Positions 7,935 through 17,634 of a stretch of 64,000 bases of DNA are shown here, one piece after another; the stretch's first letter is position 1; every line of letters begins with the position of its first letter. Made by a program: the position numbers and the translations under genes. The notes under the pieces were generated by a model that had not been told where the DNA came from, did not search any database, and saw only the letters and a program-made list of their open reading frames with translations. This stretch comes from DYJK01 sp040755055. GTDB taxonomy: Bacteria; Bacteroidota; Ignavibacteria; Ignavibacteriales; Melioribacteraceae. The stretch covers positions 73,368 to 137,367 of the forward strand of contig JBFMBS010000009.1 of assembly GCA_040755055.1 (NCBI GenBank), read 5' to 3'.

Positions 7935-8927
7935 ATGATGAATAACATAATATCTATCGATAAGAAAAAAGCAGCGTGGCTCTCTTTGTATGTTGGGATC
8001 GGAATGTTTCTTGCTAAAACTACTGCTTATATCCTAACCGGTTCAACAGCAATTTTTTCGGATGCGGCTGAATCGGTAGTTCATATTGCGGCAACTTCCA
8101 TGGCATTGTTAAGCATCTACATAAGTTCAAAGCCAGCTGATGAATCGCACCTTTATGGTCATGGTAACGTAGAATACTTTTCTGCCGGTATTGAAGGTCT
8201 ATTAATAATTGTTGCTGCTATCACAATCATTTATACGTCAATTGAAGATTTGATTGTTGGAGTAACTACACAAAAGCTTGATGTCGGTACGATTATAGTC
8301 GGCATTGCCGGCGGTGTTAATCTCGTTCTCGGATTGTTTCTTGTTCGAAAAGGGAAAGAAACAAATTCGCTTACTCTAGTAGCAGATGGTAAACATGTTC
8401 TCACAGATTCTTTTACAAGCATCGGGGTAGTTATCGGGTTGATACTTGTTCTGATTACCGGTTACCTGATTCTTGACCCGATAATAGCAATCGTAGTAGC
8501 GCTTAATATTCTCTATACCGGTTATAAATTAATTAGAGAATCGGTCGGCGGCTTGATGAACGAGACCGACAAAGAATTGCTTTATAAAATAACAATGAGA
8601 TTAAACGAGATTAAAAAAAATTTCTGGATCGATATTCATCATTTAAGATTTCGCAAATCGGGGGAAAACCTATTCATTGATTTCCACTTAATACTTCCCT
8701 ATTTCTTTTCAATAAGGGACTCACATTTGGAAGAGGAACAAATTGAAGATTCCTTCCAGGAAATTATTCCGAATACCAGTGTGAGAATACATATGGATTA
8801 TTGTAAAGAAAACTGTTGCAAGTATTGTGAATACAACGATTGTGATTTTAGAACCGAACCAAAAAAAATAAATTTCACCTGGGATGAAAAGAAATTTATT
8901 GGAAATCCAATTTACACTACAGACTGA
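7935..8927 (+). CDS. Cation diffusion facilitator (CDF) family metal transporter
   Basis: 330 residues with about six membrane segments and a cytoplasmic C-terminal metal-binding domain, the usual CDF layout. The family signature HLYGHGNVEYFSAG follows the second segment. In the transport site the second segment carries E46-SVV-H50 where YiiP has Asp-x3-Asp; the fifth keeps H154-x3-D158. The C-terminus ends in a cysteine-rich tail (YCKENCCKYCEYNDC, six Cys within fifteen residues) that probably binds metal. It presumably exports a divalent cation by proton antiport; which metal cannot be told. It is transcribed away from the hydrogenase operon and converges on purE. Two ATGs lie together at 7935 and 7938; the first is used. 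Confidence 0.88.
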   Translation: MMNNIISIDKKKAAWLSLYVGIGMFLAKTTAYILTGSTAIFSDAAESVVHIAATSMALLSIYISSKPADESHLYGHGNVEYFSAGIEGLLIIVAAITIIYTSIEDLIVGVTTQKLDVGTIIVGIAGGVNLVLGLFLVRKGKETNSLTLVADGKHVLTDSFTSIGVVIGLILVLITGYLILDPIIAIVVALNILYTGYKLIRESVGGLMNETDKELLYKITMRLNEIKKNFWIDIHHLRFRKSGENLFIDFHLILPYFFSIRDSHLEEEQIEDSFQEIIPNTSVRIHMDYCKENCCKYCEYNDCDFRTEPKKINFTWDEKKFIGNPIYTTD

Positions 8928-9428
8928 CTATTTTTTCTTCATTAATTCTTTATCCTTATTAATAACGGCTTTTTCCATCTTCTTTTTATAACCAATCAGT
9001 TTCTGTTCTAACTGTTTATTTGATAAAGCGAGCATTTGTATTGCCATCAAAGCAGCATTTTTGGTACCATCAATAGCAACTGTAGCTACCGGAATTCCAC
9101 TCGGCATTTGAGCAATCGACAATAGAGAATCTAAACCCTTCAAACTTCCGCTTGTCAATGGTACACCTATAACCGGTAGGTGTGTATAAGAAGCAATTAC
9201 GCCGGGCAGATGCGCAGCTAAACCGGCACCGGCTATAAAAACTTTAATTCCTTTCTTCTCACCTTCAAAAATGAATTCTTTTAATTTATTCGGAGCCCGG
9301 TGAGCTGAAATTATTCTCATCTCATAAGAAACGTTAAACTCTTTACAAATTTCAGCAGCTTTTTCCATCAATGGGATATCTGAATCGCTTCCCATCACGA
9401 TACCGATCAACGGTTTATCTTTTTTCAT
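8928..9428 (-). CDS. purE: N5-carboxyaminoimidazole ribonucleotide mutase PurE
   Basis: 166 residues with the class I PurE phosphate-binding signature GIVMGSDSDIPLM, the SAHRAPNKL loop and the GLAAHLPGVIAS region. It converts N5-CAIR to CAIR in de novo purine synthesis. No purK lies next to it. The stop abuts the stop of the convergent transporter gene, leaving no room for a terminator between them. The C-terminus has a short Lys-rich tail beyond the usual core. Confidence 0.95.
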   Translation of the reverse strand: MKKDKPLIGIVMGSDSDIPLMEKAAEICKEFNVSYEMRIISAHRAPNKLKEFIFEGEKKGIKVFIAGAGLAAHLPGVIASYTHLPVIGVPLTSGSLKGLDSLLSIAQMPSGIPVATVAIDGTKNAALMAIQMLALSNKQLEQKLIGYKKKMEKAVINKDKELMKKK

Positions 9429-9474
9429 TACCTATCCGTTTTTTATTTATGTAAAGATAAGAAAAGATATAAAA

Positions 9475-9510
9475 AAAGCAGAGCCGATAAAGATCAACTC
9501 TGCTTTAGGA
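9475..9510 (-). terminator. Rho-independent terminator of the GIN-domain lipoprotein gene
   Basis: On the minus strand a 9-bp perfect stem (AAAGCAGAG with CTCTGCTTT, 14-base loop) ends in a run of T, 20 bp after the lipoprotein stop. Confidence 0.8.
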
Positions 9511-9528
9511 GTGTAGTATGCATCGAAT

Positions 9529-10176
9529 TTATTTTCTAGTTATAGAACCAACCCCCGAAACGTTTGTATTTGTCTCCTTAGGATCTCCATAATATTCTAT
9601 TGATCCGACACCTGATACCGAAGCATCTAAATATTTGCTTGCATAAACTGATGCGCTAGCCGCACCGCTTACTGAAATAAATACATGATCGGATTTTAAG
9701 TGTTTAGCATCAATATGACCGGCACCGGAAATTTCAGCATGAACTTTTTCACATTCACCATACAGATCAATATTACCGGCACCGCTTAATTCTACACTAA
9801 AATCCCTACTTTTTATTCCATCGGCTTTAATATCATTAGCACCGGAACATTCAATACCATCAAGTTGATCCGTGGTTATATAAATTTTAATTTCTTTTCT
9901 TGGAGAGATATTTTTCTTAGTATCAATTATCAATGAATTACCGCGGATATAAGTTTTAATAAGGGGTAAAAGATTATCCTCGGCTTGTATTTTGATAGAT
10001 GGAGGTGGTCCAACCTTCACGTTCACTGTAAATGCGCCGGAAGCATCTACTTTTGAAAAATCACCTACCTTACGTGCCTCAGATTTTAACTTTCCACTCC
10101 CCCTTACGCCCCAAAAGCTGCAACCGGTTACAAGTATTGTCAGCAACAAAAAACCGGAGATAACTCTTGATTTCAT
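9529..10176 (-). CDS. GIN-domain (DUF2807) lipoprotein
   Basis: 215 residues with a lipoprotein signal (LLTILVTGC, lipobox LVTG-C). A head-GIN/DUF2807 beta-helix domain fills the rest, recognisable by repeated turns of the type SGAGNIDLYG, SGAGHIDAKH, SGVGSIEYYG. Proteins of this family are common in Bacteroidota, are exposed in the periplasm or at the cell surface, and have no settled biochemical role. Single-gene transcript with its own terminator; 144 bp separate it from the divergent AAA+ gene. Confidence 0.85.
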   Translation of the reverse strand: MKSRVISGFLLLTILVTGCSFWGVRGSGKLKSEARKVGDFSKVDASGAFTVNVKVGPPPSIKIQAEDNLLPLIKTYIRGNSLIIDTKKNISPRKEIKIYITTDQLDGIECSGANDIKADGIKSRDFSVELSGAGNIDLYGECEKVHAEISGAGHIDAKHLKSDHVFISVSGAASASVYASKYLDASVSGVGSIEYYGDPKETNTNVSGVGSITRK

Positions 10177-10320
10177 TATTTACTTCCTTATAATTTGTCC
10201 TTTAGACGTTTATTAATGGAATAAGTTATCAATGTTTTATTCAAAAACTGATATAGTAAATACCTAGAACTTTTCATATTTTCTAAAAAGCAATTATAAA
10301 ATCTTCTTATTCGCTGAATA

Positions 10321-13300
10321 ATGACAAACGAAGAACTAAATAGTCTGCAATCCGAAGCATATGAGCATCTCTGGAATGGCAGATTCAGGTTAGCCTTAAC
10401 GGCGGCAGAGAAAGTGTACGAATACCGCCCTGACGATAGCGAAGCCGCAATCTGTCTGGCATGGGCTTTCCTGGAAAATGGTCACCCCAACAAAGCAATT
10501 GAATTTGCAAACCTTGCAGTTGAATTAAAAGGTGATTCCGCCAAAACACGTTTCTTTAGGGCTTATCTTTTAACAAGGATGGGCATATATGAAGGTGCTG
10601 TTGCTGATATCGATAAAACTATTCCTAAAGAGAAAAATCTATTAAGCTGGACTTACATAACTCAAGCGAGAGCACTGGCCGGTTTAAGAAAATTTGAAGA
10701 TGCCAACAAAACTCTTGCACTAGGTCTCCTTATCGATAGCGGTGACAATGCTAATTGGGCTAACATTCGTAAGTGGTTTCAGAAAGCTAATGTTTATTTT
10801 GCAAACGATTTTTCTGTTACTAAAAATAATATCAAAGAATTAATTGATGATGCAATTAACGCGCAGAAAGACAAAGAGTATTGGTTCACACTTTTTGCGG
10901 TCCAAAAAATACTCGAAGATTCCAGATTCAAGAAAGAATTCCCGGAGATTGAATTAATAGAAATCGAAGCAATGTGCCAGATGTTTCAGTACAAACCGGC
11001 ATTCAAAAAAGCTGAAGCATTAAAATCCAAATTCAAAGAGAATAAAAAATTCAATCAACTCTATAATTTAGTTCAAAAATATGTCCTTGAAGAAGAACAA
11101 GAAATTGAAAGTGAAGTAAAGCAATCAAAGAGAAAAACTAATACAGATACAGTTTACGATCAACCGGTCACCAAGACCATCAATACAATTGAAGAGCATA
11201 AAACGAATGCCGTCTATTACCCGAATGAATATGTGGATGTTTTTTCTGTAAAAATCTTCGATGCTTATAAAGATCTTAAACTTAAGAAGAGACACTTTTT
11301 CAAACAGATCAATAAAAACATTCCTTCCGTAGGTGTTGAAGTTATTTTTAATAATCCGTTTTTTGGCAAAGAGAATAGATCGGTTAATTCCTCTGTTGTT
11401 TGGTATTTAAATGATTACGAGATAGGTAAAAACAATTTCCGGCTTAATGTACCGGGCGATTGGGATTCCATCATTTTCGCCCAGACATTGAACATTGAGC
11501 ACGATAACGGTTGGCAGCAAGGTCAAGCTAAAGTTGAGATTTACATTAATAATTTTAAAGTCGCCGAAAAATATTTTGGAGTTGCGTCTGTAATGATTCC
11601 GGAAGACGAACTTCCACAAGCAAATACCAGGACAGATACCGAAAAGAAAAAAGAAAAGCCGGAGCAAAAAACTCCTCCCAAAATTGAAGATACCCGGTCA
11701 CTGAATGAATTGATGACTGAACTTGATTCCTATATTGGACTCACAAACATCAAACAAGCCGTGCGTGATTTTATTTCCTACCTGGAATTTATGAAGGAAA
11801 GAAAAAAGTACGGACTAAAAACTGAAGAAAAATTTTCAGCAAATATTATTTTCCTTGGCAACCCGGGAACCGGTAAAACAACAATAGCACGTTTATTAGG
11901 AAATATTTTTAGAGCTATGGGCATTTTGCCAAACGGACATGTAATAGAAGTTGACCGTTCGGCATTGGTCGGTCAATATATTGGCGAGACTGCACAAAAA
12001 ACCGAAAAAATAATAAGCGATGCAACCGGCGGAGTGTTATTCGTAGATGAAGCTTATACATTGATCAAAAAAGGCGGCACACAAGATTTCGGACAAGAAG
12101 CAATTGACGTTCTACTAAAACGGATGGAAGACAAAAAAGGTGAATTTGCCGTTATTGCCGCCGGATACACTGAAGAGATGCAATCATTTATGAATTCGAA
12201 CCCCGGACTAAAATCGAGATTCACCCATACATTTACATTTGAAGATTATACGCCGGATGAATTAATCCAGATTCTCCAACGGTATCTGAAAAAAGAAGAA
12301 TATAAAATTGAAAGTTCAGCCGAAGATGAATTAAAAAAAGAATTTACAACACTTTACCGCGGAAGAGACAAAACATTCGGTAATGCCCGGCTTGTAAGAA
12401 ATATTTTTGATGATGCAAAAATCAATTTGGGTAAGCGTGCTTTAACTATTCCCGAAAAGGAACGAACAAAAGATCAATTGAACACAATAACAATTGAGGA
12501 CATAACGGGACTATCTAAAAGATCTGCTGCTAAACAAATTGTACTAACCATTAATGAAGAAGAGCTCGAAGGTGCACTCAACGAGTTGAATCACCTCGTT
12601 GGTTTGGAAACAATTAAGAAAGAAATTAATGATCTTGTTAAACTTGCGAGATTTTTTGCAGAGCAAGGTGAAGACCTGAGAGATAAATTCAGCGCACATT
12701 ATTTATTCCTGGGGAATCCCGGCACCGGTAAAACAACTGTTGCGCGAATATTCAGTAAAATATTTTCTGCACTCGGAGTTTTAACCAAGGGACATTTGGT
12801 AGAGACCGACCGGCAAGGCTTGGTTGCCGGGTATGTTGGTCAAACTGCCGAAAAAACTACTTCGATGATCGATAGAGCTATTGGCGGTACTCTGTTTGTT
12901 GACGAGGCATATGCACTTATAAAACCGGACGGTTCAGGCAACGATTTCGGCAAAGAAGCAATCGATATTTTACTAAAACGAATGGAAGACGAACGGGGAA
13001 AGTTTATTGTTATTGCAGCCGGTTACACAGACGAAATGAAAAAATTTATTGCAAGCAATCCCGGTATGCAAAGCAGATTTACAAAGTCATTGACTTTCGA
13101 AGATTATTCCCCTATCGAGCTAATGGATATCGTCCACCGTTCATTGAAAAAAGAAAAAAAATCAATCGAGAAAGAAGCCGAAGAACTTCTGCAAAAACAT
13201 TTCAACGAAATATATAAAGGAAGGGATAAAAAATTCGGCAATGCAAGGATAGTCCGTAATCTGCTTGAATCGATCAAACAAAAAATGCTTTTAAGAATTG

Positions 13301-14232
13301 CCGATCTTCCCCAGACAGAAAGAACAGAAGAGAAATTAAACACGATCGTTGTGCATGATATAAAAGAAGCATTATCGGGAACAACACAAGCCACCGATTA
13401 CCGTGTTAAAGGCGATCCGCTCAAACTCCAGGAATACATCGACCAGCTTAATTCTCTAACCGGTCTTACAAATGTTAAAGAAGAAATATTTAAAATGATC
13501 GGCGGCTCTAAAATTGCACAGCTTAAAAAAGAGAGAGGGTTGCATGTTATTGCTCCGAACCTGAACTGTTTATTTTTCGGCAATCCCGGCGTTGGCAAAA
13601 CAACTGTAGCTAAAATTTTCGCAAACATAATGCACGAGCTTGGACTAATAGATAAAGCAAGCGTTATAACAGCAAGAAGAGCAGACCTGATCGGCAGCTA
13701 TCCCGAACAAACGATCAGTAAAACAGATAAAATAATAAACGAAGCAAAAGGTGGAATACTCTATATTGCGGATGCCCACTTACTTTTGCAAACAGACGAT
13801 ACTCCCGGCTGGAACGTACTTGAAACTTTACTAACACGGATGGAAGAATTAAAAAGTAAATTATTGGTCGTACTTGCCGGTCCTAAAAAAGAAATGGATC
13901 AGTTTATAAATTCCTTCCCTCTTCTTAAAAATCGATTTCCGAATATTTTTGAATTCAATGATTACACTCCAAGGGAAATGCTTGCTATTTGTTATGAGAT
14001 TGCATCCGATCACGGATATATTCTTGATGAAGGCGCGCTCCAAATGATGCTTGAACATTTTAACGATGTCTGTGAGAAAAAAGATGCCGCTTTTATGAAC
14101 GCACTTGCATCAAAAAATATTCTTTATGCTGCCATCACTAACCAGGAATTGCGTATCGCTTCTATGGTTAATCCATCCAACGATGATTTGAAGATCATTA
14201 CATTTGAAGATTGTGAGCCGATAAAAGTTTAA
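10321..14232 (+). CDS. TPR protein with three CbbX/SpoVK-type AAA+ domains
   Basis: 1303 residues. An N-terminal TPR-like helical region (about 1-250) and a beta-rich middle domain (about 305-430) precede three consecutive CbxX/CfqX AAA+ modules. Walker A motifs are near residues 513 (GNPGTGKTTIARL), 798 (GNPGTGKTTVARI) and 1087 (GNPGVGKTTVAKI). Walker B is intact in the first two (GGVLFVDEAYTL, GGTLFVDEAYAL) but is GGILYIADAHLL in the third, so Asp-Glu has become Ala-Asp and this module probably binds but does not hydrolyse ATP. Family members remodel protein complexes (CbbX acts on Rubisco); the substrate here is unknown. No Rubisco gene is nearby. The start lacks an obvious ribosome-binding site. 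Single gene, then 271 bp of repeat-bearing DNA before an ABC transporter. Confidence 0.88.
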   Translation: MTNEELNSLQSEAYEHLWNGRFRLALTAAEKVYEYRPDDSEAAICLAWAFLENGHPNKAIEFANLAVELKGDSAKTRFFRAYLLTRMGIYEGAVADIDKTIPKEKNLLSWTYITQARALAGLRKFEDANKTLALGLLIDSGDNANWANIRKWFQKANVYFANDFSVTKNNIKELIDDAINAQKDKEYWFTLFAVQKILEDSRFKKEFPEIELIEIEAMCQMFQYKPAFKKAEALKSKFKENKKFNQLYNLVQKYVLEEEQEIESEVKQSKRKTNTDTVYDQPVTKTINTIEEHKTNAVYYPNEYVDVFSVKIFDAYKDLKLKKRHFFKQINKNIPSVGVEVIFNNPFFGKENRSVNSSVVWYLNDYEIGKNNFRLNVPGDWDSIIFAQTLNIEHDNGWQQGQAKVEIYINNFKVAEKYFGVASVMIPEDELPQANTRTDTEKKKEKPEQKTPPKIEDTRSLNELMTELDSYIGLTNIKQAVRDFISYLEFMKERKKYGLKTEEKFSANIIFLGNPGTGKTTIARLLGNIFRAMGILPNGHVIEVDRSALVGQYIGETAQKTEKIISDATGGVLFVDEAYTLIKKGGTQDFGQEAIDVLLKRMEDKKGEFAVIAAGYTEEMQSFMNSNPGLKSRFTHTFTFEDYTPDELIQILQRYLKKEEYKIESSAEDELKKEFTTLYRGRDKTFGNARLVRNIFDDAKINLGKRALTIPEKERTKDQLNTITIEDITGLSKRSAAKQIVLTINEEELEGALNELNHLVGLETIKKEINDLVKLARFFAEQGEDLRDKFSAHYLFLGNPGTGKTTVARIFSKIFSALGVLTKGHLVETDRQGLVAGYVGQTAEKTTSMIDRAIGGTLFVDEAYALIKPDGSGNDFGKEAIDILLKRMEDERGKFIVIAAGYTDEMKKFIASNPGMQSRFTKSLTFEDYSPIELMDIVHRSLKKEKKSIEKEAEELLQKHFNEIYKGRDKKFGNARIVRNLLESIKQKMLLRIADLPQTERTEEKLNTIVVHDIKEALSGTTQATDYRVKGDPLKLQEYIDQLNSLTGLTNVKEEIFKMIGGSKIAQLKKERGLHVIAPNLNCLFFGNPGVGKTTVAKIFANIMHELGLIDKASVITARRADLIGSYPEQTISKTDKIINEAKGGILYIADAHLLLQTDDTPGWNVLETLLTRMEELKSKLLVVLAGPKKEMDQFINSFPLLKNRFPNIFEFNDYTPREMLAICYEIASDHGYILDEGALQMMLEHFNDVCEKKDAAFMNALASKNILYAAITNQELRIASMVNPSNDDLKIITFEDCEPIKV

Positions 14233-14319
14233 GTGATTTCGTCCCGTTAATTTTAATAAGTATGATAGATTGAAATTATAGTATGCAACTTACTATCTAA
14301 TGTTTCGCAGAATATATTT

Positions 14320-14455
14320 CTTTTCCCGAAGGGATGGCTATGCCAGCGGACTCAGCGTTCCGTGGTGGCTGATTGCGCCTTTGCGAGAAAAAAGAAAGGC
14401 ATTTCACGCAGAGATCGCCAAAGAAACGCAAGGATCGCAAAGAATATTATCTCCT
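14320..14455. repeat. Intergenic repeat of the TTGCG/CGCAAGG type
   Basis: The 271-bp gap between the AAA+ gene and the ABC transporter holds no gene. It contains a GC-richer block ending in CGCAAGGATCGCAAAG, with the complementary sense TTTGCGAG upstream of it. The same words (CTTGCG, CGCAAGGA, CGCTAAG) recur on both sides of the broken GxxExxY gene near 30.1 and 30.6 kb. Confidence 0.5.
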
Positions 14456-14503
14456 ACGCAAGATGACAAAGTAACATAAAAATTTTGCCCAGAGTAAAAA
14501 AAC

Positions 14504-15232
14504 ATGCTTGAATTAAAAAACCTGAAAAAAAATTTTAGTTCTTTCACCGCAGTAAATAACCTGAATTTAGCGATCAACAAAGGTGAACTTTTCGGATTTC
14601 TTGGTCCCAACGGTGCCGGAAAAACAACAACCATTAAAATGATGACCGGGCTTCTTTCCCCCACCGAGGGAGAAATTTTCATCGACGGAGAAAATGTTTG
14701 GCTAAAGCCGATCGAATCAAAAATGAAAATCGGTTATGTGCCGGATCAGCCTTTCCTTTACGATAAACTTACCGGACGTGAATTCCTTCTCTTCAGCGGA
14801 GGACTATATAATATTACCAAGGATAAATTGAAAGCAAAGATTGATGAACTTATCGACTATTTAAAAATCGGGAGCTGGATCGACAAACGCACGGAAGAGT
14901 ATTCACAAGGTATGAGACAGCGTATTACAATTGCCTCCGCTTTCCTTCACGAGCCAATAGTAATTATTATCGATGAACCGATGGTAGGTCTCGATCCTCA
15001 ATCGGCTTTTGTTATCAAAAAATTTTTTACTGCGCAAGTGAATGATGGTAAAACTATTTTCATGTCAACCCACAGTCTGCATATAGTCGAGGAAATCTGC
15101 ACAAGGGTCGGGATCATCAACAAAGGCGCGCTGATATTTGATGACTCTATTGATGCGTTGAAAAAACTAAAAGAAGACCGGAACAATAATCTTGAAGAAC
15201 TATTTATCCAGTTAACAAACGAAGAAGAATGA
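14504..15232 (+). CDS. ABC transporter ATP-binding protein
   Basis: 242 residues with Walker A GFLGPNGAGKTTTIKMMTG, signature EYSQGMRQRITIASA, Walker B IVIIIDEPMVGLDP and the H-loop STHSLH. The sequence is of the ABC-2 exporter/CcmA-like group rather than an importer ATPase. The stop overlaps the start of the membrane subunit by 4 bp, so the pair forms one transporter. Substrate unknown. Confidence 0.93.
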   Translation: MLELKNLKKNFSSFTAVNNLNLAINKGELFGFLGPNGAGKTTTIKMMTGLLSPTEGEIFIDGENVWLKPIESKMKIGYVPDQPFLYDKLTGREFLLFSGGLYNITKDKLKAKIDELIDYLKIGSWIDKRTEEYSQGMRQRITIASAFLHEPIVIIIDEPMVGLDPQSAFVIKKFFTAQVNDGKTIFMSTHSLHIVEEICTRVGIINKGALIFDDSIDALKKLKEDRNNNLEELFIQLTNEEE

Positions 15233-16917
15233 GCCAGCTATTCTACATTATGAAATACAAGCTCTTAATTTTCATGCGGCTCAATAGTAAGCTTAATTTT
15301 GAAACTATGCTGAAAAACTTCGGCAGTTCAATCATATATCTCGGGTTTGCACTTGGTGCATTTTGGTTCTCGCAAAAGTTTATCAATTTTATAGTTGTAG
15401 AAGTAAAAGTAGGCTTGTTCCTACTGCACGAATTTATTTCGATGATACTATTTATTTTTTTCGTTGCGGTCAATATCGGCAATACAATCGTTTCTTATTC
15501 AACGCTCTACAAATCATCCGAAGTAAATTTCCTATTCAGCAAACCGGTTCCATCTTCAAGAATATTCGTTATAAAATTTTTGGATAACTTCTTCTACAGT
15601 TCTTCCACTCTCCTTCTCGTTTTACTTTCCGTGTTAGCCGGTTATTCGGTTTATTTCAAACTGAATTTCTTTTCATTTTTGTTCTTGTTCGTTTTTAATT
15701 TCATCCCGTTCATATTTTCGGCCGGTTCGCTCGGTGTTATTCTTCTCTTGTTAATTATCAAAGCTGCTGCAAAATTCGGATTCAGAAGAGTCGTCTTTTT
15801 TATTGCCGCTATTTATGTGATCACAATTTTTCTTTTCTTCAAGATCAATTCACCCGTCCATCTTGCAACATCTGTAATGAAGCTCTATCCGTTTATCGAC
15901 ACGAACCAATACCTGGGCGAATTTATCGCGCCGGTGATCAAATTTTTGCCGAATAACTGGTTATCCGAAGCTGCATATTGGATAACCCGCGACCAAATAT
16001 CGAAAGCGATTATACTAAGCTTGCAGCAAATTGTTATATCCGTATTACTGTTCATATCTGCAATGGAACTTGGGCGGCGATGGTACCTCGCAACGTGGCT
16101 TAAGAATATCAAACTGAATGCAGAAAAGAACGAAACAAAAAATCACGAGACACTATTTTCTTTCGGCAGCAGTTCATCACTAAAGAGCCAGACAGAAGCA
16201 ATCATCAAAAGGGATATTCACCTATTCATCCGCGAACCGAGCCAGGTAATCCATTTCATTGTGCTGGTTTTTCTAATTGTAATTTTTATTTCAAGTGTGT
16301 CTGGTATCAGGTACATTGGATTGGGAAATTTTTATCTGCAAACCGGCATCTACTTGGCTGTATTTATGTTCAATCTATTGCTCATCTCAACAATATCACT
16401 CCGCTTTATTTTTCCGTTGATCAGTCTTGAAGGATTAACCCATTGGAAGGTGAGATCTGCACCGGTCGATAATAAATTTTTGATCAGAAGAAAAATTTCG
16501 ATCATAGGCAGCATAATTTTATTTATCGGGACCGGGTTAAGCTACTATACAAGTTTCAGGTTTGTTTTTGTGATCGAATTGATGTCTATGCTTACCACAG
16601 TCATCGCAATGATAACGATAATATCGATCAATCTTGGTATGGGCGGATTGTTTGTTAATTACAAAGAGAAGAACCCGATAAGAATTTCTTCATCGCAAGG
16701 TGCATCTATAACTTTTCTTATCTGCATTATTTACATGCTGTTTATTATTGTACTTTTGTTTGAACCAATGAGCAATTACTTTTTAGCACGAATGATAGGC
16801 AGACACTACAATCTGTTCCGTTTAATTTACCCGGTAATTCCGATTGCAGTTGTTTCGTTCATACTAACATCTATCTTTCTACGTACAGCCGCCAACTCAC
16901 TCAAAAAAGATTTTTAG
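15229..16917 (+). CDS. ABC transporter permease, large ABC-2-like membrane protein
   Basis: 562 residues with about a dozen strongly hydrophobic segments spread over the length, and no soluble domain other than a central charged loop (about 295-325, rich in Asn/Glu/Ser). Coupled by a 4-bp overlap to the ATPase. It is longer than a typical six-helix ABC-2 permease and may be two halves in one chain. It probably works as an exporter or membrane-maintenance ABC system; substrate not inferable. Confidence 0.8.
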   Translation: MSQLFYIMKYKLLIFMRLNSKLNFETMLKNFGSSIIYLGFALGAFWFSQKFINFIVVEVKVGLFLLHEFISMILFIFFVAVNIGNTIVSYSTLYKSSEVNFLFSKPVPSSRIFVIKFLDNFFYSSSTLLLVLLSVLAGYSVYFKLNFFSFLFLFVFNFIPFIFSAGSLGVILLLLIIKAAAKFGFRRVVFFIAAIYVITIFLFFKINSPVHLATSVMKLYPFIDTNQYLGEFIAPVIKFLPNNWLSEAAYWITRDQISKAIILSLQQIVISVLLFISAMELGRRWYLATWLKNIKLNAEKNETKNHETLFSFGSSSSLKSQTEAIIKRDIHLFIREPSQVIHFIVLVFLIVIFISSVSGIRYIGLGNFYLQTGIYLAVFMFNLLLISTISLRFIFPLISLEGLTHWKVRSAPVDNKFLIRRKISIIGSIILFIGTGLSYYTSFRFVFVIELMSMLTTVIAMITIISINLGMGGLFVNYKEKNPIRISSSQGASITFLICIIYMLFIIVLLFEPMSNYFLARMIGRHYNLFRLIYPVIPIAVVSFILTSIFLRTAANSLKKDF

Positions 16918-17100
16918 TTATCCATCTGCATTTCTCTGTGGAACTCCGTGCCAGTGTATGATCAATGAAAATTAACCAACCATATTTCTCCGTGTTTCTC
17001 TGTGAAATATTTTTTAAGAGAGATTACACTGAGTCACACAGAGTCTGCACTGAGAGACACAGAGTAAAAAAATCAAATCCAGCAGTTCATTCCATTATTC
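16918..17100. repeat. CTCTGTG/CACAGAG heptamer cluster
   Basis: The gap before the cupin gene contains several CTC(T/C)GTG heptamers (TTTCTCTGTGGAACTCCGTG; TTCTCCGTGTTTCTCTGTG), followed by their complements (CACTGAGTCACACAGAG; CACTGAGAGACACAGAG). A similar cluster lies at 41.22-41.34 kb. An open frame runs through this DNA into the cupin gene but is not coding. Confidence 0.7.
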
Positions 17101-17201
17101 CACAATTCCCTAAAGCTTATTCCCAGCCAACTTTCTTCCATTTCTTTTATTTATTCTTTTCTACATTTCCCGTATTTTGGAATCAAAAATCAGGACAATC
17201 C

Positions 17202-17552
17202 ATGAAAGTAATTAACATAAATGACGTTCAGAAAAAATCCGTTGCAATGGACGGCGCACAAAATGTTTTGAAGCAAATCCCTATTGCAAATGCCGACGGC
17301 ACACCCAACATGTCCCTCCGTGTCTTTACAGTTGAACCCGATGGACACACTCCCTACCACAAACATGATTACGAGCAGTTGAATTACATCATAGATGGTC
17401 AAGGTGTTATAATAAATGAACAAGGCGAGGAAAAACCTCTTAAGAAAGGCGACTTTGCTCTTGTTCTTCCAAACGAAATGCATCAATACAAAAATGTGAA
17501 TAAAGATAAACCGTTTGTATTCATCTGCGGCGTTCCCAAACAATTTGAATGA
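17202..17552 (+). CDS. Small cupin-domain protein
   Basis: 116 residues forming one cupin barrel. The metal-binding motif HTPYHKHDYEQLNYIIDG gives His, His and Glu, and the second motif contributes the His of LPNEMHQYKN. The start at 17202 is preceded by AGGA at six bases. An upstream in-frame ATG at 16965 would add a stretch made only of intergenic repeat, so it was rejected. Single-domain cupins of this kind bind a metal and act as small enzymes or sensors; the substrate is unknown. Likely cytoplasmic. Confidence 0.85.
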   Translation: MKVININDVQKKSVAMDGAQNVLKQIPIANADGTPNMSLRVFTVEPDGHTPYHKHDYEQLNYIIDGQGVIINEQGEEKPLKKGDFALVLPNEMHQYKNVNKDKPFVFICGVPKQFE

Positions 17553-17634
17553 CTCTGTTGTCATACTGAGCCCGTCAATAGGCGGGCGAAGTATCCCTAT
17601 GCCGAGCAACAACAAAAAATAAATTTGGTTAACT

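Noticed and set aside
16965..17201. N-terminal extension of the cupin gene
   Set aside because: The extra codons come entirely from the CTCTGTG repeat cluster; a better start with AGGA is at 17202.
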